A stretch of 64,000 nt of DNA from Arthrobotrys musiformis (taxonomy: Eukaryota > Ascomycota > Orbiliomycetes > Orbiliales > Orbiliaceae), in assembly GCA_036971715.1 (NCBI GenBank), contig JAVHJL010000003.1, forward strand, positions 1,674,001-1,738,000. Direction: 5' to 3'. The translations under genes were made by a program, and so were the position numbers. The notes under the pieces are model-generated. The model ran no database searches. It was given only the letters and a program-made list of their open reading frames with translations, and was not told the DNA's origin. Shown here one piece after another: positions 1 through 12,311 of this stretch. The stretch's first letter is position 1. Every line of letters begins with the position of its first letter.

Positions 1-1002
1 TCGTAATACCCTGCCCTTTCTTCATCGCCGGTTTCTCCCCGCCCAATACTACGCCCCTATTCAGGTGCGTAGCATTCCCATTCATCGTAATAGAATTCGC
101 AGTCGAAGCAGCAACAGGCGTAGCACTCCCACTCACGAGCCCCTTACTCTTCCTGAACACCTTCGGCGCACGATCCCAGATCGTAAGGTGAACATCAGCC
201 TCGCTGACCTCACCGGGCACCCCGCCGAGTAAATTCTCACAACTCTTTCGACTGACGCTTCCCAGACCCATGCCGATTAGATATTCGCGGTAGAACGGTA
301 GTCGGAAGTTGCTTTCGAGGGTTAAGAGCGTATTACTGATTCCCGGGAATAACTCGTCCCATCCTGTCGTTTTTGTGACAAAACTACCCCAGGCGCCGTG
401 GCTAATGATCCCGTGCGGGTGGAAGCCGAAGATGTAATTTTCCTCTGGTGATAATTCGACGGAACGATGGAGGCGCATAGGGAAGTATGTGCAAAAGTAA
501 GACCAGAATCTTTTGTTGCGAATGATAGGCGATAGGAAGTTCGACGGTGGTTGGTCAGACGGAGGAGGAGTTAAGGTCAGGTAAATTAGATAGGGAACCA
601 GTCTATAGCAATTATATAATTTATTAGTCGGTTTACGGGTGCCTTTCTCTTGCATATATAAAAACTGGCGAAACAACGTTGAACATACAAAGGCCAAGTC
701 AACGGATTCGCCGCCGTAAACCAAAACATAGCCAGAGCAATCAATCCAGCCAGTTGGAATATAACCACTACCAGGGTCTCCAAACGTCGACGAATGGGTA
801 TCACCAACGGTGCCCACCGAATCGCCTTACGCCGTGGAGACGGTCCTGTAACCAGTTCCGACGGAACACCATCTTTATCCACGATGCTATATGTTCTCTG
901 TATGGGTTTTATTCCGTTCACACGGGGTTTTGTGTCGTTTGCCGTCGGCGGTGGGGGTTTTATAGTGTCGTCGGGGTTGGGAGAGTCGATGACGTTGGCC
1001 AT
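1..1002 (-). CDS. DGA1: Diacylglycerol O-acyltransferase 2 (DGAT2), partial
   Basis: DGAT2 enzymes make triacylglycerol from diacylglycerol and acyl-CoA at the ER and lipid droplets. Exons on the minus strand are 1002–689 and 602–1, joined by an 86-nt GT–AG intron (603–688); the frame then stays open to the window edge, so the C-terminus is missing. The N-terminus has a disordered Pro/Thr-rich head, then a hydrophobic hairpin around residues 75–113 that the splice restores (WPLLVPYLIYL). The family's HPHG signature lies at residues 166–169, followed by the conserved ELFPG, LPFYR and GLGSVSRKSCENLL blocks. Between SCENLL and the glycine-rich KKGQGIT there are about 60 poorly conserved residues where relatives have a short loop. 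It is divergent from the STK19-family gene. Family assignment is secure; the insert is my reading against remembered relatives. Confidence 0.9.
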
Positions 1003-1736
1003 TGTGTGTGGTTTTACGATGGGTAATCCCCTTTCCTTGCTAGCAGGTGCACAAACAATGCCAGTTTAGACAGCTCCCCTTGGGCTCCCCTTTATATACT
1101 CTTCGCTAAAAAAAGGATATTGCCTTTGATGCTTTTTCACATGTTAGTGTTTATGGGATAGAGCTAAAACCGGCGATATGACAGCATACCGAGCAGATTT
1201 TTTCTGAAGTCGCTGGCTAGCCGGGCATAATTAGTGGCAGTGGCGGGGGTGGTACTGTCGGTAATGTAGGGGGAATGTTCGGCCTGGCCGGGTGTGGAGG
1301 GTTTGGTTCCTGGGATCTGGATGCTTTTAGCTTCCGTATCCTGATCTTATGCCGAGACTAAAACGAGATGTCCGTCGGTCAACACAGAAGGGCGGCGGGC
1401 ACATGCGCATGCTCATTTGACGGGCTGCACGGTGTCATAAAAGGACCCCCAGAAGTACCGTAATGCCAGAATATGGCTGCTCGAGGAGATTCTTATGCTC
1501 ATAAACTGGCTATTCTGCGTCGTGGTAACATCGACGGTGTCTTGAATGTTGTGCGCTAAGTCCGAGTGACACAAGATTAACGCCGACTGGATCTGAGATC
1601 CGATTATTAGTCATCCTGTGAATCATTTCACAACACCAAAACACCAACAATATTATAATCAGGATCCCACTGAGACGAAGCTGTTCTCTTCTCATCCCCA
1701 TCACAGTCGTTCCTTGAGACTTGGTATATAGATAAT
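1003..1736. promoter_or_regulatory. Divergent promoter region of DGAT2 and STK19-family genes
   Basis: This 734-nt gap lies between two start codons facing away from each other, so it should carry both promoters. The DGAT2 side has a TATA-like element and two CCCCT (AGGGG on the minus strand) copies at 1076–1080 and 1087–1091, which resemble stress-response elements. I see no coding potential in it. Confidence 0.5.
1091..1098 (-). promoter_or_regulatory. TATA box candidate for DGAT2
   Basis: The minus strand reads TATATAAA about 90 nt upstream of the DGAT2 start codon, a usual distance for a fungal TATA element. This is a motif match only. Confidence 0.4.
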
Positions 1737-3002
1737 ATGTCGCTGAACTTCACCGCTTCTTATCGTATCAAGAAGAGTCAGCCAGGGGCTGCATCACGCA
1801 AGAACCCTCTGAATCAACTTCATCGCAAGTCAAGTGCAAATTCAAGTCCTCGAAAGTCATCGAGCAGTACACCGTCAACCCCACCGGTGTCTTCGATATC
1901 AAGCAGCAATGGCTATGATGATGACAATGATAATGACCCCCTTTCACTATACTCACCGAGCTGGCCTACTGCCCCTCGGTCAGCTCCACTTCCAACCACA
2001 GTTCTCGAAAGCATGGAGTATATCCTATCCCACCAATTCACACCTCTCCCGCCGACGCTCACGGGCCTAGGCATATCTCGGGATCTCCTTGCCGAAATCT
2101 TGAATTATCGAAAGTCATTCCCTCCAGTTGTGCCTTTGCCGCATCTTCACTCGGTGCTTCTGTCGCCTACAGAAACTGAGCGAGAAATCACTTCCTTGGT
2201 GACAGACGGCACCCTTCGCCGGGTCACGATCAAGACGGGGAATACGACTACTTTAGATGGCATCATATCAACCGACGACTTTTTAAAATCTATCGCATCG
2301 AGTTCAGCACTGGATGCTGAGACGAAAGACGCGTTTTTATCGTTATTCGTGACAAACCCTTCGTTAGCAACTATTACATCTAACCCAGCTGCTTCTAATA
2401 CTTTGCCCAGAGAGACGATAATGGCTCTACTATCTGCTGGGTTTTTGACAATAAATTCAACTATAACTAGTACTCCCGCATCTTCGGCGGTGGATATAAC
2501 TACTCTCACCCCTACCACTGCGATGACATATGTAGCACCGCTGCCCCAAAAAGACCACTCCCATATCTCCACACTATCCTCACTATCTTCCATATCCCCC
2601 AATCACAGAAATGCCTCCAATCTCCCCCCCTCCTCCTCCAAATCCTCGGGGTCAAAAGATGTATGTATAGAATACACCATAACCCCCCCATCCCTCGGAC
2701 TCCTCACAAATCTCTACTCCTCAACCAAATCCCACCTCCTAGACATCCTCCGCCATTGCCCGCACCGACAGGCAACGATCGAGTTTGTAAGAGAAAAATG
2801 GGACGGTGGGGTTTCAAAGAATAAGGGGAGTGTTAGAAGGATAAAAGATAAGGAGGTTAAGTTTGAAGGGAGGACAAGAAAGTGGAGGGAACATAAGGGA
2901 GTTACAGTTGAGTGGGTTCTGGGTGGGTTACTTGGGGGTGGGGTCATTGAAGGGTTTGGAAAGGGGTGGGGGAGGGGAGTGAAGGTTGCGAAGGGGAATT
3001 AA
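1737..3002 (+). CDS. STK19: STK19-family winged-helix protein
   Basis: Single-exon gene, 421 residues. The first residues (MSLNFTASYRIKKSQP) and the block ILNYRKSFPPVVPLPHLHSVL followed by a TEREI…LRRVTI segment match what I know of fungal proteins annotated as serine/threonine kinase 19. The C-terminal block GVTVEWVLGGLLGGGVIEGF resembles the last winged helix. Human STK19 was named a kinase, but it is now understood as a DNA-binding winged-helix factor of transcription-coupled repair; no kinase motifs are visible here. Residues 20–60 and 270–310 are Ser-rich and probably disordered. The ATG at 1737 is chosen because family similarity begins at once. It shares its promoter region with DGAT2. 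Confidence 0.8.
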   Translation: MSLNFTASYRIKKSQPGAASRKNPLNQLHRKSSANSSPRKSSSSTPSTPPVSSISSSNGYDDDNDNDPLSLYSPSWPTAPRSAPLPTTVLESMEYILSHQFTPLPPTLTGLGISRDLLAEILNYRKSFPPVVPLPHLHSVLLSPTETEREITSLVTDGTLRRVTIKTGNTTTLDGIISTDDFLKSIASSSALDAETKDAFLSLFVTNPSLATITSNPAASNTLPRETIMALLSAGFLTINSTITSTPASSAVDITTLTPTTAMTYVAPLPQKDHSHISTLSSLSSISPNHRNASNLPPSSSKSSGSKDVCIEYTITPPSLGLLTNLYSSTKSHLLDILRHCPHRQATIEFVREKWDGGVSKNKGSVRRIKDKEVKFEGRTRKWREHKGVTVEWVLGGLLGGGVIEGFGKGWGRGVKVAKGN

Positions 3003-3527
3003 TTAGATAGGGTATGCCTGGGGAATGGACTGATGGTTGTGTTATATATGTGTTCCTATACCCATAGTTTCGACCTTTTAAGATCTAGAATGATACCCGG
3101 TGGCTCTTGCTTGCCGACATATAATTTTATAATCTATTTTCTATTGGATGAAGTAGTTGCCTACGTACCTTGTATCGGGAGAGTTGGAGTTCTCCCTCAT
3201 ATTGAAATCATGTTCTCACATGTCAAGTACAGCACGATTGCACCCCCCTAAAACCGTTCGCCCATTAAATTTATATAAAATTGCGTCAATATTAAGAGTT
3301 CGTGTCATATATACGAGGAGAACAAAATCCGTATCTAAAAACTATATTAAAGATCTTAAGATATCCACCCCAGCTGTAACAATACAATCATATGCATGTT
3401 TCTTTTCCAATATATTTGTGAGAAATACAAATTTCAAAAAGCCTATCTGCTAATTCGCAGCAAGATAACGAGGCCCAACCAGGAACATGTTTCTCCGAAC
3501 AGCATTACAATTTCCCTTGTACACTCC
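3003..3527. other. Convergent intergenic region
   Basis: AT-rich spacer between two converging genes, expected to hold both 3' ends. Several ATTAAA/TATAAAA-like stretches near 3260–3300 could serve polyadenylation. No gene is visible. Confidence 0.5.
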
Positions 3528-4756
3528 TTATCTCTGTGCATGCTCCGGCACTGTTGGCATCTCCACCATATTCACCGGCTGGCTAACCGGCATCTCGACC
3601 GCACTCAACGGGCTGACAGTATAATTCCTATCTACCTCATAACCTCCAAATTGAGGGTTGACGTACCCAGGAGCGCCAGGTGGTGGCGGCGGGGTCAAAA
3701 ACTCAGCGCCGGGGGCCGCACGGGGATCTCGCGGATCGGAAGTAACATAAGTTGGAGCGCTGGAGTAGGTGCTTTCGGGCCTCATGGGTTGTCCGGCTGG
3801 GGTGATGGGTGCGGCGCCAATCGGTGGGTAGACCGGCTGAACATTGGCGTATGTTTCGATCTTTGGTTCTTGAGCGACTGGGACCGGACCCATTGGTGTG
3901 ACCGCCGCTGGGGCCGAGGAAGAGGAGCGGCTGAAGAGAGCCATAGCATAAAAAACGGTGAAGACGCAGAAGATAACCCTATGTCCTCCTTTATTAGCAT
4001 ATAAAAATTCGGACAGAACTGAATATCGCAAGAACCTACCAAATAATCGCACCAATTGCAGAAGCACCAGCCATAACCGACGCAGCGGTCTTATACTTCG
4101 AAAGATTCTTGATGGCATCATAAATCTGACTAACACTAGACTGCCTTTTCCCCAACATACTGACAGTGCCCATGGCTTCACTTAAACCCCTCTTCTTAAA
4201 TCCATAATCACTGGGATCAAAGCTCGTGTAAGAGCTATATGACTCGAGTAGGTTGATTACTTGGAAGGATTCCTTAGTGTTCGAGGCGAGGTATGCGAAG
4301 GCCGTGAGCCACCAGATGCAGGACAATACGGAGAGGATAAAGATTATCCATCTATAATGGATGTGTGGCATGTTCCAGAAGGCCAAAACCAAGAAAGTAC
4401 CGACGATTAAAGTCCATGCTCCCTTTCAATCCGAAATGTTAGAACTGTCTTGTGAAAAATATCCACCGAATCACCAGAAAATGTTTGAAGAGGGAACATA
4501 CAGCAAAGAGATTAAACCCCAAACTCTGAGTTCCAGTTCCCACAGAATTGACTACAAATCCAATCATAGCAATCACGCCGACGGTGAAAACCAATATCAG
4601 GATTGGGAAGAATTTCAACCACGGGCGGTACGCAGGCTTGGCCGTTGACAGAAAAGCATTATCTGGGTTGGAGCTGAAGGTTGGTGTGTTGGCATTGTTG
4701 TATCCTGGTTGGGCAGGAGGCGCGCCAGCTATGGGCCCTTGCGAATAGTCCGCCAT
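3528..4756 (-). CDS. MARVEL-like four-TM membrane protein
   Basis: Three exons (4756–4502, 4422–4040, 3978–3528) with introns of 79 and 61 nt give 362 residues in frame. A Pro/Gln-rich cytosolic head is followed by four hydrophobic segments at about 47–70, 83–101, 109–131 and 197–226, and then a Pro-rich tail of about 130 residues. This four-TM layout with cytosolic ends is that of the fungal MARVEL-domain proteins, which are linked to membrane apposition and trafficking. The second TM is made only when exon 1 (…NLFA) is joined to exon 2 (GAWTLIVG…), which supports the model. The specific role is unknown. The topology call is firm; the family name is moderately sure. Confidence 0.75.
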
Positions 4757-6677
4757 CTTGGATGTTATGTTGGTAAAGAAGCGACCGCTGAACCCTGGTG
4801 CGCCCTTTGGTTATTAATATTTAGAATCTATCTAATGTTGGTTTTTGATATAAAAAGTGGTCGTGATATCGATGCGGAGTGGGTCTCGAATTCTCTTGGA
4901 ATATTCGGAGTTCCTTCTATCCCTAGATTCACGTCTTTATCGTGAATGAAATTTCGAAGTCTCGCACGTAGCCGCTTACAAAGAAAAATAATAAAACCGT
5001 CCCGCAGAGAAGAGAACAAAAAAAAAGGTCCGAAGGAGCTGGGGCTGGGCAGAGCTGAAGTTTTAAAGCGCCAAAAACCTGAGCCTCACTTTTTTGGTCC
5101 GCTCGCCCCCAGTCGTTTCCAAGAAGCGGCCCAGACCTACAGCCAGGAAATCTCCAATCGAATTCGCGAAACGAGCAGTTCTTGTTTCTAATTTTACAAG
5201 GTCCATCACTTTTTCGATTTCTCGGTGCCGTGTCGTATTAATTATCGGTCACACCATTGGCACTTGTTTTTGGTCGGTAACAGGTAGTTGAGCTACGTGT
5301 GTGCCTTTTCTACACTGGACATCCTGGGTGTTCTCGTAGCAAGTGCTTTCGATGGTGATACACCAGACCCTCCTTTGAGTCGTTTATCCTTGCTTCTAAA
5401 TGCACAATGATCTTCTGTTTGGATCTAACTATGCAGTGTACTGTGTACACTAATACGCGAGATTTGGAATTTGAAGGGGTAGACAAACAGTGCGTCAACT
5501 AGGTCTAAGCTAAGGGGTTTGGCAATGGAATCTTGAGCCATCAGAGTCGCAGATTTTGATTACCATAACGTTGTTTAAGAAGAGGATGTGTGCATGTATT
5601 CTATTGTATCTACAGAGATATCGATAGGTCTGGTGACAAACGTTGAAGGATCTCAGGGTGACGAGAGCTACAGCCTTCATAGGCAAAGCGTGGGACCCCA
5701 CCTAGAAACCACTCCTAAAGATCCTTTGCGAGATATACAGCGGAAGTGGTGTCCAAATGACGAGTGCCAATACTCGGGTACCTCACTTAGGCCTATAGGC
5801 TTCATTCATATCATGAATCCATGAACTGTAACTCGCTAACTAGCGCTCCAAAGCACGTTGACAATAAGGGGAGAGTTGATTGGGTTTGTTTCATTTTTAT
5901 TTTTATTATTTCGTGAATTCACTTTTTTTTTTGCCAGTGGTACACAAGATTTGGCCTTGACTCCAGACCGCGAAAACTACAGTTTCTACGTAAAGTTATA
6001 AGTGGGGATTGCAGTCAACTCTCTCTATTGCGTGGGATTTTTTGGGTTCGGGTGTCGGCATGTGAGGCTGACGGGAGCCCTTCAGTGCACGATGGGACTA
6101 AAAACATGGGGCGCTAGCTCTAATCTTGGCTTTGTAGGTCCGGTGACTGATGCGCATCCGATATCCTGTATAAGTACTTACACAGTATATTTATTTGATC
6201 TTCTTGGGACGGGCAGGCATGTATTAATAATTATAAGTGCCCAAAGACCGTGTACTAGTTATCAGGATTCGAAGATAAGATGAAGAGAAAATACAGGATT
6301 GTATTACAAAAAATATTGGATCCAGATGTCAACATGTTGACTAATTACGCAAAAGGAAACCACAAAAAATCCAACAAGGGTATCGTAACGCAGAAAAGAA
6401 AAAGGAAGAGAAGGGAAGAGAAACTCCGAAAAGAAAAAAGAAGTATCAGTACCCCGCTGTCGTGTGTACGATCCAAGGGTTATCGAAACCGATAAGCCCA
6501 CCCAGAAATATTTTCTCAAACGCTAAGTAAACCCGACAAAAACGAAAGTTGTTGCATATAACTAGTCGATAAATATAGTTGTATGTGGCAGCGCCGCAAG
6601 ACCAGTTGTATGTGTAAAAAATGTATTTCGGCGTGTATGTGTGTGTGTGCGTGCGTGTGAATGCATGAACCCTCAGT
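4757..6677. other. Intergenic region, no gene seen
   Basis: This stretch holds the promoter of the MARVEL-like gene at its left end and the 3' flank of the rhodopsin-fold gene at its right end. A short GT/GC dinucleotide run lies near 6633–6659. The open frames are short, without splice-consistent extension or recognisable protein features. Confidence 0.5.
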
Positions 6678-8485
6678 TCAAGCGATATCGTCAATCGTAA
6701 TCTTAAACTTCTGCATCTTCGTGGAGCTCTCGGCTTCACTTTCTTCGGATATAGTCTTACTCGGCCGATTTTCTAGTGTGAAATCCGAGGAGTTCCCGTC
6801 GTCGTGGTCAATGTCGTCCTCGTGTCCGTATTTACCGTTTTTAATGTCGCGCTCAATGTCGCGCTCCAGCTCGTCGTCATTTAGGGTCGTCAAGTAGGAT
6901 CTTGACCGCCTAGGCGGCGGTAGAGCTTGCATCGGACTACCAACCACAGATCCACCTTTGACCCGCCAACTAGGCACCCTCGAGCTAGCTGTGCCATGAA
7001 GTTCTTGCTTAGAGGCAAAGCGAGAGAGAAGGAATGGTGACAATACTATTGATTTCATTAGACAGTCATACTTTTTAGCAAGGGATCAGCCCAGCTTACC
7101 GGGAAGAGAGGCGCCGAGGGCATAAAAGAATATCTCAAAGTCATTTGTAATAGCGAAAGCAGTCTGCGTGTATGCAAGGTCATAATGTGCAAGTGATGTC
7201 CTAGTGTTCCATACTGAATATATGCTGACGATACTGTTACACACGATACGTATCAGCTTACTATCTCTCAATTGTCCTCGGAAAGCTACGGATCTCTGAT
7301 CCCTTAGATATGACTTACCATATGGCCGTCCCCAACAAATTTCCAGAAAACACTATCAACAATATCCTCTTCTCTGCTGCTTGAATCCGGGTCCCGTGGA
7401 TGATAGCCCATGGAATAGCGAGAATGCAAACATCGATAGATATGCTTACTGCGATCCATGTAAACCGCGGGATATCGATGTTGAAACAATGCTCTTGTCT
7501 TATGGTATAATCGAAGTTGCTAAGCAAGGGCGTACATTGAAGCAGGTGGCAAAGGGAAATGCTAAGCCCGAGCCCAAACGTTATGACCATAAGGACATAA
7601 ATCAGGCGGCGTAATGTGAGGAGGTGGAACGGAACTGCACGAGTTCATTTCATATTCGTTAGCTGAGGTTTTCTAACCGAGAGCCCATCAGGCCACTTGT
7701 GAATAATATGTAGTTATGTATGTGAGATGCGAGGCGAATAATAGCTCTTGGCCCTGAAGCAAGGGGCCCGAAGATAATATGCAAGAATGAAGGAATAGTG
7801 GATCTTTCACATACCAATCTGCAAAAGATAGCAGCAAACGCTAATCTTTATCAACGTCGAAACAATATTGTATCCTATCCAGCCCCACGAGAAGTACCAG
7901 AACGGAACTACCCACGCGTCCGGAATGTTTTGGTCGTGGAGACCTGATCCGTACCTGTTTGTGCCAATCTGACATACGAAATGCGGAAATATTAGGAAAA
8001 CCTGTAGTTAAAGGGAGTGAAAGAGTCAGTCGACCACTCGTAATAATAATTCCGAAATGAGTTCTCTTTGATGGTCGACGAGATCTAGAGTTTGTAGAAG
8101 ATGTGTGTTCTTGGGAGGAATGTGGTTGGATGACATACACCTGCCGCAACCATCCACTTGTCGTCTGCTCTGAAGCGTTTAAGGCGAATAGCCCTAAGGT
8201 ATATTCGGGCTATTATTGCGAGTACTATATATTTGTTAGATTTATTTTCTTATATTGGCCGGGGCTAGGATCTCCAACTCTTGATCGAGGTCTAGACAAG
8301 CCCTTGGAATTCGAAGTTTTGAGTCGAGTAACAAGCTTACATGAGAGGGTATTGACGATAACCACAATTGCAAGCTCCATCCGTTGGTGCCAATATGGTA
8401 CCGGCAAATTTGGATCATATTGCTTCAGGGGATCCACCTCCGCAGAAGCTGGCGGGTTTTGTGAAGCTGCTGCATCCATTTCCAC
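6678..8485 (-). CDS. Fungal rhodopsin-fold seven-TM integral membrane protein
   Basis: Six exons (8485–8341, 8224–8139, 8001–7815, 7634–7319, 7260–7100, 7045–6678) give 420 residues. The second donor is GTATGT at 8138, which keeps the frame (…WMVAAG|VFLIF…). Seven hydrophobic segments precede a charged, Asp/Glu-rich tail. Family hallmarks are RxYLR…RADDKWM after TM1, TNRYGSGLH after TM2, the long aromatic TM3 (WVVPFWYFSWGW…LIKISVCCYLLQI), a CTPL motif after TM4, and an N-D-F-E segment before TM7. These match the large ascomycete family of PTH11-related membrane proteins lacking an N-terminal CFEM domain; most have no known ligand. There is no lysine evidence for retinal binding, so the rhodopsin name describes only the fold. 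Confidence 0.85.
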
Positions 8486-11400
8486 CGCTTTCTTTCGAAC
8501 TTAAGGGTGGTAGTGTGTTGACGGGACCTGCATATGTTGTGTTTGGTGCCTATGGACAGGCTCTTCTCCCAGCATAGACAAGGAAGTATATTGTTGGATA
8601 AAACGGTCCGATTAAATTAGTCCCCGAGTCGTGAAAGTCGTATAATAGCTTCGAATCTTATGATGTTTGGCGTTTATGCCGCAAGGACAGGGAAACTGTC
8701 AACTGGATTTGTTGGATTGAGAAAAAGAAGATGAATTCAAATCGGATGAAGCTAAAAGAGAAGAAAGGGAGTTTATGATATCCGATTCCTCCCATCCGCT
8801 AAAACGAAAGGGAAAAAAGAACCATGTCATTTCTTTTGCCTTCAAGATTCCGTCTTGTACTAGTCCCACTCGCTTTCCCAACGGTTGACTCCTTGTCCGC
8901 TGTCAATTAGATGACCCTAAAACGTTGGCGTGGGGTTTATCGATCGAGCGACAGCCGTTCAAACGGGGGCCTCGTGGTGGTCTCGAATCGAGACAGGGTG
9001 GGAACTATTTTGAAGACTTCGGATATATAGAGGGACTCGTGTCTAGCGAAAAATATGTTTTAGAGATAGGTAGGCAGAAGCCAGCGGGATTACTACATGC
9101 ATTCATAGTACGATTGTACGAAGTACTTTTTTTTTTTTTTTTTTTCCCCTCCTCCAATCCTTACCCTTCCCGAGTAAACCTTTTTTTCTTTTTTGTTTTT
9201 TGCTATAAGGCCTTTCTCGAGTTCAAAAACACATGGGATATTTGATACTAGCGGAGAGTTTAGAAAAAACACAAAGGGGAACTCATCCAGGATTAGAACT
9301 ATAATGGGCGCATTTCATTTGCAATTCGAGCCCGAGATAAGAAAGCCTCGTTATTTTCCCAATTATACTGATGTCTCGCCTCAAGCTACTCATATTGAAG
9401 CTTAGGCGGTATCTTCTCTCACATCATCTGACGTGGAAAGGGGAGAGGATTTTGATATTCTATTTCTGACAGTGCGGTTGAATCGGATTCGTGATCGTCA
9501 GCTTAGAGGTAGCTCTGCCTTGCTTCGCTAACACAACGTCCTTTCGCAACTTCTTAATTCGTGCTGGCTTGCATCGGCGGACCAGATAGAGCCCTCAGAA
9601 TCCGAGACATCAAGCCCCCCGCCCCGCCGCTGTGGAATAAACGAGAGAAATGGCTTCTGATTCATGCATATGGCATGCGCGTGGGGATGTCAATGGCGGG
9701 ATCTGCAAGGTCGAAGGGGTGATGTAGGAACCACGAGGGCTTAAGCCGTGTAGACTTCCTCATTGGCTCGGTAGGTTCTACGTACTACTTACATGCACAG
9801 TCACGTTGTAGACGGATTCCCCGCCCTCGCGCATACTATATCTAGCTGCAATTAAGTTAGCTCAAAACCTGTGCTCGATGGTGGTATTGGCACTGTAGTG
9901 TTAGGCCAATTCATAGACGTCATAAGATCACTACATGTCCCGTTCATCTTACTCTATGGGACTAATACTAATATTTAGAGATTACCTCGAGTCCGGGCCG
10001 AAGTGCAAACCGCCACATCCCCAGAAATAGATATTCACAAGCTTGAAGCAGCCGGATATCCAACCGCCAAAAGATATAAACTTTTGTACGGTGGGCCGAT
10101 GCACGCAATAGGAGGACCTCCGAACATTGTGTGCCGAAATTATTCAAAGGACGGGATGGCGGCGCATCTACATTCCCCTCTTTGTCTATCGAAACGAATA
10201 TTTATCCCATCTAGCCCCTCAATTTTTTTTTTTCAAGTCAACCCGCGAATTTAGTTTGAAAAAACTCTTACCAAGGTACCGAATCACTCGGGAAAAGGGC
10301 TTTCTCTTGTCTGTCTCTCGTTTACCTTTGGTGGGATAGAGTACTGCACCTTCCCAAGAGGGTAGGCTCCACGCACAAACCAAGGGCTAACTGGAGGCTG
10401 CCTAGGGTATCTTTTTGAAATGGAGACCTAATAAAACCGATAGCAAGCTTCTAGCTTCTGATAGGGAACGGGAGCAGCTTATCAGATACCATAAAATGCA
10501 ATTCTGATGTTTTCAAAGACGGCGGGTATGTCGATCCGCGATATCCCTTTCTTCCGGCAATGCGGATTCCGGGTTACAACATCGGCATGCATCTGGACGT
10601 TCATGTCCGTTGTCGACATGAAGTTGAGAAGTGGGGTTTTAGACCCTCGTTAAAGTTTTGAAACTCGAAGGCTTTTTCGTCAACACATTTGTGGAGATTT
10701 CCGCGACAACATATGCTAGAAGTTCGAGGCACCAGCGCACCGAGCGCCACATTGTTTAGAATGCTTAGGCATCAATATAGTCGTCGAGTTGACGGTAATA
10801 GTTACCATTTTGGAAAGCGATGGCGCATGGAGTTGAGATTTTTGTATGAAAATATTAAATATAACATAAAACTGAGGTCGCCACGCTGAGTGTTTCTGTA
10901 ATTATGGGACTTGTTTAAGCACAGACCATTGGTGGATATCATCATTAGCCAAACCCGGACATGGAATATATGAATACGCATATTCAACATCTGGCCTACT
11001 AGCATCATGCCTGGCGTTCTGGATTGGCAAGGGGCCAAGTCAAACGACACAATGTCCCGCTTGCTCGATCGACTGGTCTCATGACAATTCGAGATATGCA
11101 GTTGTTCTAGCCGAGGACCTCTACACTCACTTGCGCAAGGAAGGCGTATTATGACACTTTGATGAGTATGTAGTTCCACCTGACCTTTAGATTTACTCTA
11201 GAGGGCTTGTGATTCCTTGGGACAAGATACTAATCGATTAATCACCGCAAGGAAGATGTTCGGATTATCGCAAGTATCACAATGAATTAGGTACGATGTG
11301 TAACATATTAACTTTGATTTCATTCTTAGCTAGTGCCTTTCCATGAACATAATAATAACATTTGCAGTGCACTGGTATCTAGTATCGCTTTCTTTAATAG

Positions 11401-11589
11401 AAACCTTGGAATTGCAACTTAGGGCTTTGTAAATTCATATACTACTATAACCTTGGGTTTCCGTGTGATACTTATTATCTGGTCTACTCTTCGGTCTCGG
11501 GTTTCGCATTCTTAGGTACTAAGTCTCATAAGTTTCGAGGCTCTTTTCTAAAGTACCATCTTTTAGACTTTCTTATGTTCGGTGAGAAA
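8486..11589. other. Gene-poor intergenic region
   Basis: No supported gene. It contains a T run at about 9127–9145 and two small Pro/Cys-rich open frames with no similarity that I recognise. The left end must carry the promoter of the rhodopsin-fold gene. Confidence 0.5.
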
Positions 11590-12311
11590 CTAGCTTCTAT
11601 ACCTAAAATCGTCGTGCCAAAGGTCGGAAGATGGATGGAAGGTATCATAGCGGCGCCATTCCGCATTCCACGCTTCGGGAGTCCAAAACTTTCCTGGGGG
11701 CATTGTGTCGACAGGCTCGCGAGCCACCGTAAGGTCTGGACGTAGGTCATACCAGAACATCAAACGTTCGTGAATAAATGTCATTGTACCGACATTGACG
11801 TAACCGGCGCCTTCGAAGTCACTGATGGCGGTATATCTATTTTATGATTAGTGTCAAAAACCATTTCGGGGCTTTAGGGGGAAATCTTTATATATACTTA
11901 CACCCAGAAGCGACATCCAGACCCACATTTAGACATCGTGTAGAATTCGCGGTGGTTTTCACGTAAGACGCTTATCAGATCTTTGACTCGGGGTCGGCCG
12001 ACGGTATGGAGATCCCAGGCTTTGATCATGGATGGGGTGACAGAATGGGTTTCATACGCGGAGATGTCTAAGATACCAGGTCTCCCGTAGTCTGCATCTC
12101 GATAAGGGATATGCGACCACTCTTCTGATGTTTTCTCCCTCATGTTGACCTTGACTACATAGCCTTCTTCTGTATGGAGATATAAGCACCAGTGATTGAC
12201 AGGTCTGTTATTGACAACACCTCTAGTTTTGTGGACGACGACTCGGACATCTACGACACGTGATCTTGTTGGGACAGCTATGGTCAGGGCTCGGGGTCGT
12301 GATGTTGACAT
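11590..12311 (-). CDS. DUF7770 domain protein
   Basis: Two exons (12311–11902 and 11836–11590; intron 65 nt) give 218 residues. The segment NHWCLYLHTEEG…VKVNM, the later VSVLREN-like DLISVLRENHREFYTM, and GCRFWVYTAISDFEGAGYVNVG, restored across the splice, match the fungal DUF7770 family as I recall it. That family is common in filamentous ascomycetes, often multi-copy, and has no known function. There is no signal peptide or TM segment, so a soluble intracellular protein is likely. It stands alone, with more than 3 kb of gene-free DNA on each side. Confidence 0.65.

Noticed and set aside
8001..8141. Apparent one-base frame error between exons 2 and 3 of the rhodopsin-fold gene
   Set aside because: It arose from choosing the wrong donor. 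The GTATGT donor at 8138 (exon 2 ending at 8139) makes the frame continuous.
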